Of a stretch of 36,723 bases of DNA, positions 21,827 through 29,559 are shown piece after piece; position 1 is the first letter of the stretch; every line of letters begins with the position of its first letter. The position numbers were made by a program, and so were the translations under genes. This stretch comes from Kineosphaera sp032229625. GTDB taxonomy: Bacteria > Actinomycetota > Actinomycetes > Actinomycetales > Dermatophilaceae. The notes below the pieces were generated by a model. It ran no database searches. It saw nothing but the letters and a program-made list of their open reading frames with translations, and had not been told where the DNA came from. The stretch lies in NCBI GenBank assembly GCA_032229625.1, contig JAVTVZ010000179.1:1-36723 (forward strand), written 5' to 3'.

Positions 21827-22144
21827 GGGGCACTCCTGACACGAGTGGGGTCGCCGGGACCACTCCCGGCACCGCGGGCCGCAGCGGCCGCGCCCCGTAC
21901 GGTACGGCACCCACCGCACGTGGTCGGCCCGGAACGACGCGGGCCGGATCGCGGCAGCCACGACGTCCCCGTCACGGTCGCCGCGGGAGCTCACGGTCGC
22001 GGCGACAGCCGCAACGCTCGACGGCGAGCGCGACGGCGAGCGAGCCGCGAGTGAGCCGCGCGCGGGCCCACGCCGCCCCCGGACGCAGCGACGCCGCCCC
22101 GATGACTCGGGGCGGCGTCGGACACCATCAGCGGGACGAGCCGT
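21827..22144 (-). promoter_or_regulatory. Upstream region of the NiaP-like gene
   Basis: No gene is visible in this 318-bp gap. From the transporter outward it holds hairpins GCCGGGA/TCCCGGC (21853-21870) and GGCCGC/GCGGCC (21877-21889), the plus-strand 14-mer CGGCACCCACCGCA (21905-21918) within an imperfect inverted repeat, GC-rich simple sequence with two CGACGGCGAG copies near 22019-22039, and the malic enzyme terminator (22090-22119). No clear promoter hexamers were found. Confidence 0.5.
22090..22119 (-). terminator. Terminator of malic enzyme gene
   Basis: GACGCCGCCCCGA (22090-22102) and TCGGGGCGGCGTC (22107-22119) form a perfect 13-bp stem with loop TGAC, 25 nt after the stop. Confidence 0.82.
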
Positions 22145-23854
22145 CTACAGGACGACCTCGGCGTATTCCGCCTTCCACATGCTCTTGAAGACCTGCTGCA
22201 CCGGGTCCTGAAGCTCCGCGGTCGCCAAGCCCTCGCGGGCAGCGGCGGCGCACACGGCGAGCGCGACGGCCGCCGAGACCGTGCGCAGCTCCTTGACGGA
22301 CGGCAGGAGCGGCGCGCCGGGGGTCGGGTCCTGCGCGAGGGCGGCGACGGCCCGCGCGGAGGCGTCGATCATGCCGTCGGAGACCCGCGTCGCCTTGGAC
22401 ACCGCGACGCCGAGCCCGAGGCCGGGGAAGACGAGGGCGTTGTTCGCCTGGGCGATGACGTGGTCGACGTCGCCGTAGCGCACGGGCGCGAAGGGCGAAC
22501 CGGTCGCGATGAGGGCCCGCCCGTCGGTCCAGGAGAGCAGGTCGACAGGCAGCGCCTCGGCCAGCGACGTCGGGTTGGACAGCGGCATGATGATCGGCCG
22601 CGGCGTGTGACGGGCCATCTCGCGGACGACCTGCTCGGAGAAGGCGCCCGGCTGGCCGGACGTGCCGATGAGGATCGTCGGCTTGACCCGGGCGATGACC
22701 TCGAGCAGGTCGATGGTGCCGCTCTCGCCGGCCCACCCGACGACCTCGTCGTCGGGACGCGCGTAGGGCACCTGGAAGGAGCGGACCCGACCGCCCATCC
22801 CCTGCGTGATGAGGCCCCGGCTGCCCAGACACCAGTAGCGGCGATTGGCCTCCTGCGCCGAGAGCCCCTCGGAGACCATCGCGTCACGCATCGCGTCGGC
22901 GATGCCGATGCCCGCCGAGCCGGCGCCGTAGACGACGACACGCTGCTCGCTCATCCGGCCGTGGGTGCGGGCGACACCGGCCATGGCGGCGGCGAGGACG
23001 ACCGCGGCCGTGCCCTGGATGTCGTCGTTGAACGTGCAGCAGCTGTCGCGATATTGGGCCAGGATCCGGTGGGCGTTGTCGGCCGCGAAGTCCTCCCAGT
23101 GCAGCAGCGCCTGCGGGAAGAGTCGGGTGACGACCTCGACGAAGCGCTCGATGAAGTCGTCGTAGCGCTCGCCGCGGACGCGGGCGTGCCGCTCGCCGAG
23201 GTAGTTGTCGTTGTTCAGCAGCCGCAGGTTGTCGGTGCCGACGTCCAGCACGATCGGGATGGAGCGTCGCGGGTGGATGCCGGCCGCCGCCGTGTAGACC
23301 GCGAGCTTGCCGGTCGTGATCGCCACGCCGCCGACGCCCTGGTCACCGATGCCGAGGATGCCCTCGGAGTCGGTGACGACGACGAGGTCGACCTCGTCGG
23401 CGTCGAGACCGTAGTTGCGCAGCGACTCCTCCATCTCCTCGGGCCGGTCGATGGACAGGTAGACACCGCGGGGTCGCGAATACCAGTCGGAGTAGAGCTC
23501 GATGGCCCGGCCGATCGTCGGCGTGTAGACGATCGGCAGCATCTCCTCGATGTGCTCGGCGAGCACACGGTAGAAGAGCACCTCGTTGCGGTCGCGCATC
23601 TGGGTGAGGAAGACGTTCTTGCTCAGGTCGTCGCCCTGCGCCTGATACTGCGCGTAGACCCGGCGCACCTGCGACTCCAGTGTGTTGGAGCCCGGCGGCA
23701 GCAGGCCGGTGAGCCCCAGGGCCTGGCGCTCGGCATGTGTGAAGGCCGTCCCTCGGTTGAGCATCGGTCGACTCATCAGCTGGTAGCCGCGTGGCTTGAT
23801 GGGCAACTCGTCGCCGTTGTCCAGGCGAAGGTGGGGCTTCTGCACGTCGGTCAT
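22145..23854 (-). CDS. maeA: NAD-dependent malic enzyme
   Basis: Oxidative decarboxylation of L-malate to pyruvate with NAD+ and a divalent metal. The 569-residue product is the long SfcA/MaeA form. It has GLTGLLPPGSNTLESQVRRVYAQY (about 47-70), the active-site tyrosine block LPIVYTPTIG (about 106-115), VVTDSEGILGIGDQGVGG (about 160-177), the metal and signature region CTFNDDIQGTAAVVLAA (about 276-292), the NAD site VVVYGAGSAGIG (about 311-322), and MPLSNPTSLAEA. The ATG at 23854 lacks a ribosome site, and a TAGAGT -10 ends 6 nt before it, so the mRNA is probably leaderless. Together with PntAB it could supply reducing power (inference). Confidence 0.95.
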   Translation of the reverse strand: MTDVQKPHLRLDNGDELPIKPRGYQLMSRPMLNRGTAFTHAERQALGLTGLLPPGSNTLESQVRRVYAQYQAQGDDLSKNVFLTQMRDRNEVLFYRVLAEHIEEMLPIVYTPTIGRAIELYSDWYSRPRGVYLSIDRPEEMEESLRNYGLDADEVDLVVVTDSEGILGIGDQGVGGVAITTGKLAVYTAAAGIHPRRSIPIVLDVGTDNLRLLNNDNYLGERHARVRGERYDDFIERFVEVVTRLFPQALLHWEDFAADNAHRILAQYRDSCCTFNDDIQGTAAVVLAAAMAGVARTHGRMSEQRVVVYGAGSAGIGIADAMRDAMVSEGLSAQEANRRYWCLGSRGLITQGMGGRVRSFQVPYARPDDEVVGWAGESGTIDLLEVIARVKPTILIGTSGQPGAFSEQVVREMARHTPRPIIMPLSNPTSLAEALPVDLLSWTDGRALIATGSPFAPVRYGDVDHVIAQANNALVFPGLGLGVAVSKATRVSDGMIDASARAVAALAQDPTPGAPLLPSVKELRTVSAAVALAVCAAAAREGLATAELQDPVQQVFKSMWKAEYAEVVL

Positions 23855-23860
23855 GACGGC

Positions 23861-23882
23861 ACTCTAGAGGGACGTTGGTCCC
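23861..23882 (-). promoter_or_regulatory. Leaderless promoter and palindrome of malic enzyme gene
   Basis: Minus-strand TAGAGT (23861-23866) ends 6 nt before the ATG, putting the transcription start at or next to the start codon. Directly upstream lies the inverted repeat GGGAC-N4-GTCCC (23869-23882), in the spacer where a repressor could bind. The -35 is not clear. Confidence 0.5.
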
Positions 23883-23914
23883 AATTCGATATCGGAGAGT
23901 CGCCGCGGTGCGCG

Positions 23915-23947
23915 GGTCGCGCTCCGCCGGCGCGCTGCCGGGCGACC
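23915..23947 (-). terminator. Hairpin after the LLM oxidoreductase gene
   Basis: GGTCGC/GCGACC (23915-23920, 23942-23947) and inner CCGG/CCGG-type pairing (23927-23930, 23938-23941) starting 7 nt beyond the stop; one side has a bulge. Confidence 0.4.
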
Positions 23948-23953
23948 GCCGGG

Positions 23954-24979
23954 TCAGGCGACGCAGGCCAGCGCCTCCAGCGCCGCCGCGTCGCCGGTGA
24001 CGAGCAGGGTCGTGACCAGCGAGCCCTCCCAGGCGGCCAGGCGCTCGGCGATCCGCTCGCGCGGGCCGAGCAGCGCGATCTTGTCGACGAGGGCGGTCGG
24101 CACCGCGGCGATGGCCTCCTGGCGGCGACCGGCGAGGAAGGCCTCCTGGATCGCGGCGCACTCGGCCTCGAAGCCCAGGCGCGCCACGGCCTCGAGGTGG
24201 AAGTTCGCGCCGCGGGCGCCCATGCCCCCGACATACAGGGCGATCATCGGGCGCAGCGCGTCGGCGGCGGTGTCGAGGTCGTCGCCGAGGACGACCTGCA
24301 CCGGGCAGGCGACCTCGAAGTCCTCGACCGCTCGGGGGTCGTCGGCGGGCCGGGCGGCGAAACCCTGCGCGACCCGCTCGCGGTAGGTCGCGTCGTCGTC
24401 GGGGGCGTAGAAGAGCGGGATCCAACCGTCGGCGATCTCGGCGGCGAGCGCGACGTTCTTCGGCCCCTCCGCGGCGAGCAGGACCGGCAGGTCGCGCCGC
24501 AAGGGGTGGACGGTCGAATGCAACGGCTTGCCGAGCCCGGTGCCCCCCGCCAGCGGGATCTGATAGTGCTGCCCGTCGAACTGCACGTCCTCGCGGGCCA
24601 GGGCCTGGCGCAGGACCGCGACATACTCCCTGGTCCGGGCCAGCGGGCGGGGGTACGGCTGGCCGTACCAGCCCTCGACGACCTGCGGGCCGGACGCGCC
24701 GATGCCCAGGACGACGCGGCCGCCGGAGAGGTGATCGAGGGTGAGGGCGGCCATCGCGGTCGCGGTCGGGGTGCGCGCCGACATCTGCATGACGGCGGTG
24801 CCGAGCCGGATGCCGGGGTTGCGGGCGCCCTGCCACGTCAGCGGCGTGAGCGCGTCCGAGCCGTAGGCCTCGGAGGTCCAGATCGACTCATACCCCAGCG
24901 CGGCGGCCGCGGCGACGAGCTCGTCGACGCCCTGCGGCGGCCTCCCACCCCAGTAGCCGAGTGCCAGTCCGAGCTTCAT
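23954..24979 (-). CDS. LLM class F420-dependent oxidoreductase
   Basis: TIM-barrel luciferase-like oxidoreductase of the type that uses coenzyme F420 (or FMN). The 341-residue product begins MKLGLALGYWGGRPPQGVDELVAAAAALGYESIWTSEAYGSDALTPL, with IRLGTAVMQMSARTPTATAMAALTLDHLSGGRVVLGIGASGPQVVEGWYGQPYPRP following, closely matching mycobacterial F420 enzymes. No membrane part. The ATG overlaps the stop of the crotonase gene (ATGA), so both proteins are probably made together and may act on the same CoA-linked or lipid substrate (inference). The substrate cannot be told from sequence. Confidence 0.9.
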   Translation of the reverse strand: MKLGLALGYWGGRPPQGVDELVAAAAALGYESIWTSEAYGSDALTPLTWQGARNPGIRLGTAVMQMSARTPTATAMAALTLDHLSGGRVVLGIGASGPQVVEGWYGQPYPRPLARTREYVAVLRQALAREDVQFDGQHYQIPLAGGTGLGKPLHSTVHPLRRDLPVLLAAEGPKNVALAAEIADGWIPLFYAPDDDATYRERVAQGFAARPADDPRAVEDFEVACPVQVVLGDDLDTAADALRPMIALYVGGMGARGANFHLEAVARLGFEAECAAIQEAFLAGRRQEAIAAVPTALVDKIALLGPRERIAERLAAWEGSLVTTLLVTGDAAALEALACVA

Positions 24980-25941
24980 CGCCCCTCCTCCTCGTCGGCG
25001 CGCACCGCGGCGCCGGTCTCGTCTCGATGGTGCGCCTCGGCCTCGGCGGCGGCTGCGGCGGGGTGCCCTGGGCCGGCGAGGCGGTCGGGCGGGAAGGCCG
25101 GGGGCTCCTTGGCGAGGAAGGCGCGCACCCCCTCGCGGAACCCCGGCGAGTCGTAGACGGCTCGCAGCAGGTCGCGCTCGCGAGGGTCGCCGCCGGCGGC
25201 GGTCAGGTCGGCGAGCTGGCGTTTCGTCGTCGCGATCGTCACCGGGGAGGCGCGCACGGCACCGGCGACGAGGTCGTCGGTGAGCGTGGCGAGCTCGGCG
25301 GGCCCGGCGGCGACCTCGAGCACGGCGCCCACGGCGCAGGCGCGCTCGGCGTCGAGCGTGCGAGCGGTGAGCAGCATCGACCGGGTTGCGGACTCCCCGA
25401 AGACGTGCAGGCAGCGGGCGAGCACGGCCTTGCTCAGGGCGTTGCCCAAGGTGCGGGCGATCGGATAGCCGAAGCGGGCCTCGGGCGTCGCGATGCGGAT
25501 GTCGCAGCAGGTCGCCACGGCCAGGCCGCCGCCGACGCAGATGCCCTCGACGGCGGCGATGCTCAGCTGCGGCAGCGCGTAGAGCGCATCGAGCATGCCC
25601 ATGACGCTCGACTCGTAGTCGGCGACGATCTGCTCGCCGGTGCGACCGGCGAACATCGCGATGTCGTTGCCGGCCGCGAACGCTCCCGGGCCCCCGGCGT
25701 CGCGGCGGGCGCCGCGGACGACGACGACCCGGACGTCGTCGTCGGCGGCGAGCCGGGTGAAGACGTCGGTGAGGCGGGCGAACATCCCGGCCGTGAAGGC
25801 GTTGAGCCGGCGCGGCCTGTTGAGCACGACGTCGACGCGCGGGCCGTCCCGCAGGACGAGGATCTCGTCCTCGATCACCTCGTCGATCTCCTGCTCGCGC
25901 TGGCGCGCGGGCGGCGCGGCGGCATCGGTCTCACGCTCCAT
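24976..25941 (-). CDS. Enoyl-CoA hydratase/isomerase family (crotonase) protein, atypical active site
   Basis: Crotonase-fold CoA enzyme. The ATG at 25941 with a GGTGAGGG site gives 321 residues; about 28 acidic residues precede the domain start ILVLRDGPRVDVVLNRPRRLNAFT. The oxyanion-hole loop GAFAAGNDIAMF (86-97) and VEGICVGGGLAVATCCDIRIA (131-151) are present. The two hydratase glutamates are not: GGGLAVA has Ala141 and FGYPIARTLGN has Ile161. This sequence type is a known subgroup, so a different crotonase reaction is likely. The last 35 residues are Ala/Pro/Glu-rich. Upstream open frame is antisense shadow. First gene of a two-gene unit with the LLM oxidoreductase. Confidence 0.85.
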   Translation of the reverse strand: MERETDAAAPPARQREQEIDEVIEDEILVLRDGPRVDVVLNRPRRLNAFTAGMFARLTDVFTRLAADDDVRVVVVRGARRDAGGPGAFAAGNDIAMFAGRTGEQIVADYESSVMGMLDALYALPQLSIAAVEGICVGGGLAVATCCDIRIATPEARFGYPIARTLGNALSKAVLARCLHVFGESATRSMLLTARTLDAERACAVGAVLEVAAGPAELATLTDDLVAGAVRASPVTIATTKRQLADLTAAGGDPRERDLLRAVYDSPGFREGVRAFLAKEPPAFPPDRLAGPGHPAAAAAEAEAHHRDETGAAVRADEEEGR

Positions 25942-26478
25942 GCCCTCACCCTGTGCGCGGCGGGCGCCCGCGGCCGGCGATTGGGACGAGACAAAGATCA
26001 CGATCCGATAACGCGCTGCGCCGGTCGGAGGGTCACCGTCGGCCGCCGCCCCGGCCGTCGACGGCTGTCGCAGATGCGGGTGCGGACCTGGCACTTTCGC
26101 CGGAGCACGGCGCCGGGCGCGACCGGTCGCCCCGCCGCTCCCCCGCGCCGCGGGAGGCACCCGATGCCACACTTGTCTGTGCGATCGATGCTCACGTCGC
26201 CGGGCCGCCCGCCGAAGGGTCTGCCGACGCTCACGCGGCCTTCGGACGGCCGCAGCACGGACGCTTGTCGAGCGCACGCGGAGCGACCCAGGAGCACGGC
26301 CCACGGCCGCCCGGGGCCCTCCCGAGAAGCACACGGAGGTCTCGCCTTGCCCACCATCCATGTCGACACACCGCACGTCGACACACCGCACGTCGACACA
26401 ACGCACGTCGACGCACCGCAGGCACGTCCCACCCCGATCGAGCGGCAGCGCCCCGCACACGATGAAAGAGTGATCCGC
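25942..26478. promoter_or_regulatory. Divergent region, crotonase/metal receptor, with 15-bp array
   Basis: No independent gene is seen. The AT-richest patch (about 25980-26015) probably holds the promoters of one or both units, but no hexamer pair was convincing. A small hairpin GCGGCC/GGCCGC is at 26235-26253. The right third holds GGAGG (26335-26339), a TTG at 26347 and the 15-bp array (26359-26418), all in frame with the metal-receptor gene, so part of this region may be coding. Confidence 0.5.
26359..26418 (+). repeat. 15-bp tandem repeat (HVDTP-coding), four copies
   Basis: CATGTCGACACACCG (26359), then CACGTCGACACACCG (26374), CACGTCGACACAACG (26389) and CACGTCGACGCACCG (26404). In the frame of the downstream gene it encodes HVDTP, HVDTP, HVDTT, HVDAP. 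Confidence 0.92.
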
Positions 26479-27264
26479 ATGCCTGCCCTGCACGACGTCC
26501 TCGACGACCTCGGCACGCCCGTCGGGCTGACCGGCCGCCCGGAGCGCATCGTCAGCCTGGTGCCGTCGCTGACGCAGGCCATCGCCTCGTGCGCCGGGGA
26601 CCGGCTCGTCGGGGCGACCGACTGGTGCACACACCCCGCCGATCTGCAGGTGCGTCGCGTGCGCGGGACGAAGAACCCCGACCGACAGGCGATCCTGCAC
26701 CTGCGCCCCGACCTCGTCGTGGCCAACCGGGAGGAGAACCGCGAGCTCGACGTGCAGCGGCTGCGCGCCGCCGGCGTGCCCGTCTGGGTGACGGACATCG
26801 AGTCGGTGCCGCAGGCCCTCGATTCGCTCTACCGGCTGCTGCAGGTGGTGTGCGGGGTCGTGCCGACGTGGCTGGAGGAGGCCGACCGGCTCTGGTCCGG
26901 GCCCGTGCCGACGCCCGTGGCCCGGGTCGCCGTGCCGATCTGGCGGGACCCGTGGATGGTCGTCGGCGGGTCGACCTTCACCGCCGACCTGCTGGCCCGC
27001 GCCGGCCTGGCCAACGTCTACGGCGGGCAGTCCCGCTACCCGCACGTCGCACTCGCCGACCTCGACGCCGCGGGCGCCGACGTCGTGCTGCTGCCCGACG
27101 AGCCCTACGCGTTCGGCCCCCACGACGGCCCCGAGGCCTTCACGCGGACCCCGACCCGATGCCTCGACGGGCGCCTGATCACCTGGTACGGCCCGAGCCT
27201 CGTGCCGGCCGCGGCCGCCCTGCGCGAGCTGGCCCGCGAGCTCGCGGCGCAGGTCCGGGACTGA
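26479..27264 (+). CDS. Helical backbone metal receptor protein (TroA-like)
   Basis: Periplasmic-binding-protein fold of the TroA/BtuF-like class, which binds metal or a metal chelate. From the ATG at 26479 (GAAAGAG site) the product is 261 residues: MPALHDVLDDLGTPVGLTGRPERIVSLVPSLTQAIA, then GTKNPDRQAILHLRPDLVVANREENRELDVQRLRAAGVPVWVTDIESVPQALDSL, and the C-terminal lobe VVGGSTFTADLLARAGLANVYGG...PDEPYAFGPHD. No signal peptide is seen, so it may be cytoplasmic. An alternative TTG start at 26347 with a perfect GGAGG at 7-nt spacing would add a 44-residue head containing four HVDTP repeats. No permease or ATPase gene is adjacent. Confidence 0.8.
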   Translation: MPALHDVLDDLGTPVGLTGRPERIVSLVPSLTQAIASCAGDRLVGATDWCTHPADLQVRRVRGTKNPDRQAILHLRPDLVVANREENRELDVQRLRAAGVPVWVTDIESVPQALDSLYRLLQVVCGVVPTWLEEADRLWSGPVPTPVARVAVPIWRDPWMVVGGSTFTADLLARAGLANVYGGQSRYPHVALADLDAAGADVVLLPDEPYAFGPHDGPEAFTRTPTRCLDGRLITWYGPSLVPAAAALRELARELAAQVRD

Positions 27265-27422
27265 AGACGCGCTCGATCCGGTGCCGGGCGGAACGGTCGA
27301 GATCGGACCTGATCCCGATGTCGATCACCCGACGATGTCGGCGCGGTGACACCGGACGATCGACGTGGCAGTGCAGTGACAGGATGGGTGCGCGCACGGA
27401 CCGATCCCGCCGAGGAGCCCTC

Positions 27423-28691
27423 GTGACCGCGACATCCCCTGTCCCCCAGGATCCGAGCGCCGTCGCGCCCGCCGACGTCGTCGCGACGGTCGGCCGGTTG
27501 CTCCTGGAGCACGGCCACACGACCGCCCACAGCCTGCAGTCCGCGCAGCGCCTGGCGCAGGCCTACGGTCTGGACGTCGCGGTCGTCGCCGACTGGTCCG
27601 CCCTGACCGTCATCGAGGCACCCGGACGGGCGATCGTCACCGTGCCGATCGCCCCGGAGGGCGTCAACATGGCGGTCGTCAGCGCCGTGCTGACCACCGT
27701 GCGCTCGGCCTGCGACACGGCGGCGCCGCCGGAGCCCGCCGACCTCCTCGCGCGGCTGCACCAGGACGCGGCCCGGCGCCCGTATCCGGTGGCGGTCTTC
27801 GCGCTCGCCTGCGCGACGGGGGCGACGGCTCTCGCGGTGATCTTCGGGGCCGTGCACCCGTCGTCCTACGTGCTCATCCCGCTCGCCGCGGCAGTCGCGG
27901 GCGTGGCGCGCCGGATGCTCGGGGCGCGCGGTGTCGGGATGGTGGGCCAGGCGTTCGTGGCCGCGCTCATCGCCGGTCTGGCCGGGGCGTTGTCGATCGT
28001 GTGGGACGTGACGAGCCCGGCCCGGCTCGTCGCGGTCGCGCCGGCGATGGTGCTCGTGCCGGGTCCGCACCTGCTCAACGGGGCCATCGACGTCGCGACC
28101 CGCCGCATGGGGATCGGGCTCGGGCGCCTGGCCTACGGGTCGCTGATCGTCCTGGCCATCTGCGCGGGGCTGCTGCTCGGGCTGTCGGTCGCCGGGCCGC
28201 TGCCGGTCGCGCCGTCCGGCGGCAGCACATCCCTGTGGCTCGACGTGCTCGCGGCCGCGGTCGCGGCGGGGTCCTACCCGATCTACTTCTCGCTCGATGC
28301 GCGGCTCATCGTCTGGCCGGTGCTCGTCGGCGCCCTGGCGCATGCGGCGCGCTGGCTGACGATGGCATATCTGGACGTCGGGGTCCCCGCGGGGGCCTTC
28401 GTCGCGTGCTGCGTGGCGGGTCTGGTGTTGACGGTCGTCGCGCGGCGGACGGGGGCGTCGTTCGCCGGTATCGGCTTCGCCGCGGTCGTCGCGCTGGTGC
28501 CGGGACTCTTCCTCTTCCACGGCGTCGCCGGGATCGTCGTGCTGACGCAGCACCCGGATGCGCAGGTCGTGACGTGGGTGGCGGGAGATCTGAGCACCGC
28601 GAGCCTGACGCTGGCGGCGATGTGCCTCGGGCTCGTGGCGACGCACACGATCAGCGACCGACTCACGGGTGCCGCGCGGCGCCGGAGCTGA
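27423..28691 (+). CDS. Threonine/serine exporter family protein (ThrE type)
   Basis: Membrane exporter of the ThrE family, known to export threonine and serine in Corynebacterium. The GTG at 27423 has a GAGGAG site and gives 422 residues. The N-terminal cytoplasmic part (about 12-115, VGRLLLEHGHTTAHSLQSAQRLAQAYGLDV) is the DUF1212-like region, followed by about ten membrane helices in two halves; the signature AMVLVPGPHLLNGAIDVATRRMGIGLGRLAYG lies about 210-241, and the second half includes SFAGIGFAAVVALVPGLFLFHG. Substrate is inferred from the family only. Single gene ending at a strong shared terminator. Confidence 0.85.
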   Translation: MTATSPVPQDPSAVAPADVVATVGRLLLEHGHTTAHSLQSAQRLAQAYGLDVAVVADWSALTVIEAPGRAIVTVPIAPEGVNMAVVSAVLTTVRSACDTAAPPEPADLLARLHQDAARRPYPVAVFALACATGATALAVIFGAVHPSSYVLIPLAAAVAGVARRMLGARGVGMVGQAFVAALIAGLAGALSIVWDVTSPARLVAVAPAMVLVPGPHLLNGAIDVATRRMGIGLGRLAYGSLIVLAICAGLLLGLSVAGPLPVAPSGGSTSLWLDVLAAAVAAGSYPIYFSLDARLIVWPVLVGALAHAARWLTMAYLDVGVPAGAFVACCVAGLVLTVVARRTGASFAGIGFAAVVALVPGLFLFHGVAGIVVLTQHPDAQVVTWVAGDLSTASLTLAAMCLGLVATHTISDRLTGAARRRS

Positions 28692-28720
28692 CGCGCCCGC
28701 GCCGGCTGGGGCGAGCACGG

Positions 28721-28753
28721 CGAAGGCCCCCGGTCGGTGACCGGGGGCCTTCG
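28721..28753. terminator. Bidirectional terminator, ThrE/tRNA-Tyr
   Basis: CGAAGGCCCCCGGTC (28721-28735) and GACCGGGGGCCTTCG (28739-28753) form a perfect 15-bp stem with a GGT loop, 29 nt after the exporter stop and 7 nt past the tRNA-Tyr 3' end. Confidence 0.9.
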
Positions 28754-28760
28754 TTCGTGC

Positions 28761-28844
28761 TGGTGGCGGGTGAAGGATTCGAACCTTCGAAGCTTTCGCG
28801 ACGGATTTACAGTCCGCTCCCATTGGCCGCTCGGGCAACCCGCC
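28761..28844 (-). tRNA. tRNA-Tyr (GTA anticodon)
   Basis: Class II tRNA with a long variable arm: acceptor GGCGGGT/ACCCGCC, anticodon GTA in ACTGTAAATCC, T-arm GGTTCGAATCC. The 3' CCA is encoded (28761-28763). Confidence 0.97.
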
Positions 28845-28857
28845 GGGTGCGTCTGGA

Positions 28858-28863
28858 AGGATA
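28858..28863 (-). promoter_or_regulatory. Candidate -10 box of tRNA-Tyr
   Basis: Minus-strand TATCCT about 14 nt before the tRNA 5' end. A TTGGAC hexamer is upstream, but its 20-nt spacing is longer than ideal. Confidence 0.4.
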
Positions 28864-29029
28864 GCAACCCGACCCCGGGTCCCGTCCAATCGGCTCAGAT
28901 CGACCCCGGGCGCCCGCCACGCGGCCGCTTCGCGGGCTCGCCGCGCGGCGTCGCGGGCGCCTACGCTGCGGACTCGTCCCCCGCACTCGACCTACCTCGA
29001 CCCCCGACCCCACTTCGACAAGGAGCACC

Positions 29030-29533
29030 ATGGCCGACAGCTCGTTCGACATCGTCAGCAAGACCGACAAGCAGGAGGTGTCCAACGCGCTCAACCAGGC
29101 GGCGAAGGAGATCTCGCAGCGCTACGACTTCAAGGGCGTGGACGCCTCGATCGACTGGAGCGGCGAGAGCATCGTCATGAAGGCCAACAGCGAGGAGCGC
29201 GTGCTCGCGGTGCTCGACGTCTTCCAGACCAAGCTCGTCAAGCGCAACGTGTCGCTGAAGTCGCTGGACTACGGCGACGACGACACCCCCACCCCGAAGG
29301 CCTCGGGCAAGGAGTACCGGCTGCAGGCGGCGCTGCGCGACGGCATCAGCCAGGACAACGCGAAGAAGATCTCCAAGCTCATCCGCGACGAGTTCGGCAA
29401 GACCGTCAAGCCGCTCATCCAGGGCGACGAGCTGCGCGTGAGCAGCAAGAGCCGCGACGACCTGCAGGCCGTGCAGCGCATGCTCAAGGCCGCCGACCTC
29501 GACGTCGCGCTGCAGTTCACCAACTACCGGTAG
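29030..29533 (+). CDS. yajQ: YajQ family cyclic di-GMP-binding protein
   Basis: Small nucleotide-binding protein with two ferredoxin-like halves; homologues bind cyclic di-GMP and help transcription factors. The 167-residue product is full length: MADSSFDIVSKTDKQEVSNALNQAAKEISQRYDFKG at the start, YRLQAALRDGISQDNAKKISKLIRDE in the middle and VSSKSRDDLQAVQRMLKAADLDVALQFTNYR at the end, all family hallmarks. The ATG has an AAGGAG site. It stands alone between tRNA-Tyr and the convergent hrpB, 26 bp apart. Confidence 0.97.
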   Translation: MADSSFDIVSKTDKQEVSNALNQAAKEISQRYDFKGVDASIDWSGESIVMKANSEERVLAVLDVFQTKLVKRNVSLKSLDYGDDDTPTPKASGKEYRLQAALRDGISQDNAKKISKLIRDEFGKTVKPLIQGDELRVSSKSRDDLQAVQRMLKAADLDVALQFTNYR

Positions 29534-29559
29534 TCCGGGCGGCCCCGGCGCTCGGCCGG

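Noticed and set aside
22460..25156. Open frame of about 900 codons on the plus strand
   Set aside because: It runs antisense through malic enzyme and the LLM oxidoreductase gene, is Arg/Asp/Val-rich without domains, and reflects high GC at third positions.
26359..26418. CRISPR-like array
   Set aside because: Units are 15 bp in direct contact with no spacers; this is a tandem repeat, and no cas gene is near.
25942..27123. Long upstream extension of the crotonase frame
   Set aside because: It is antisense to the metal-receptor gene; the conserved domain starts after 25941, where a ribosome site and ATG are found.
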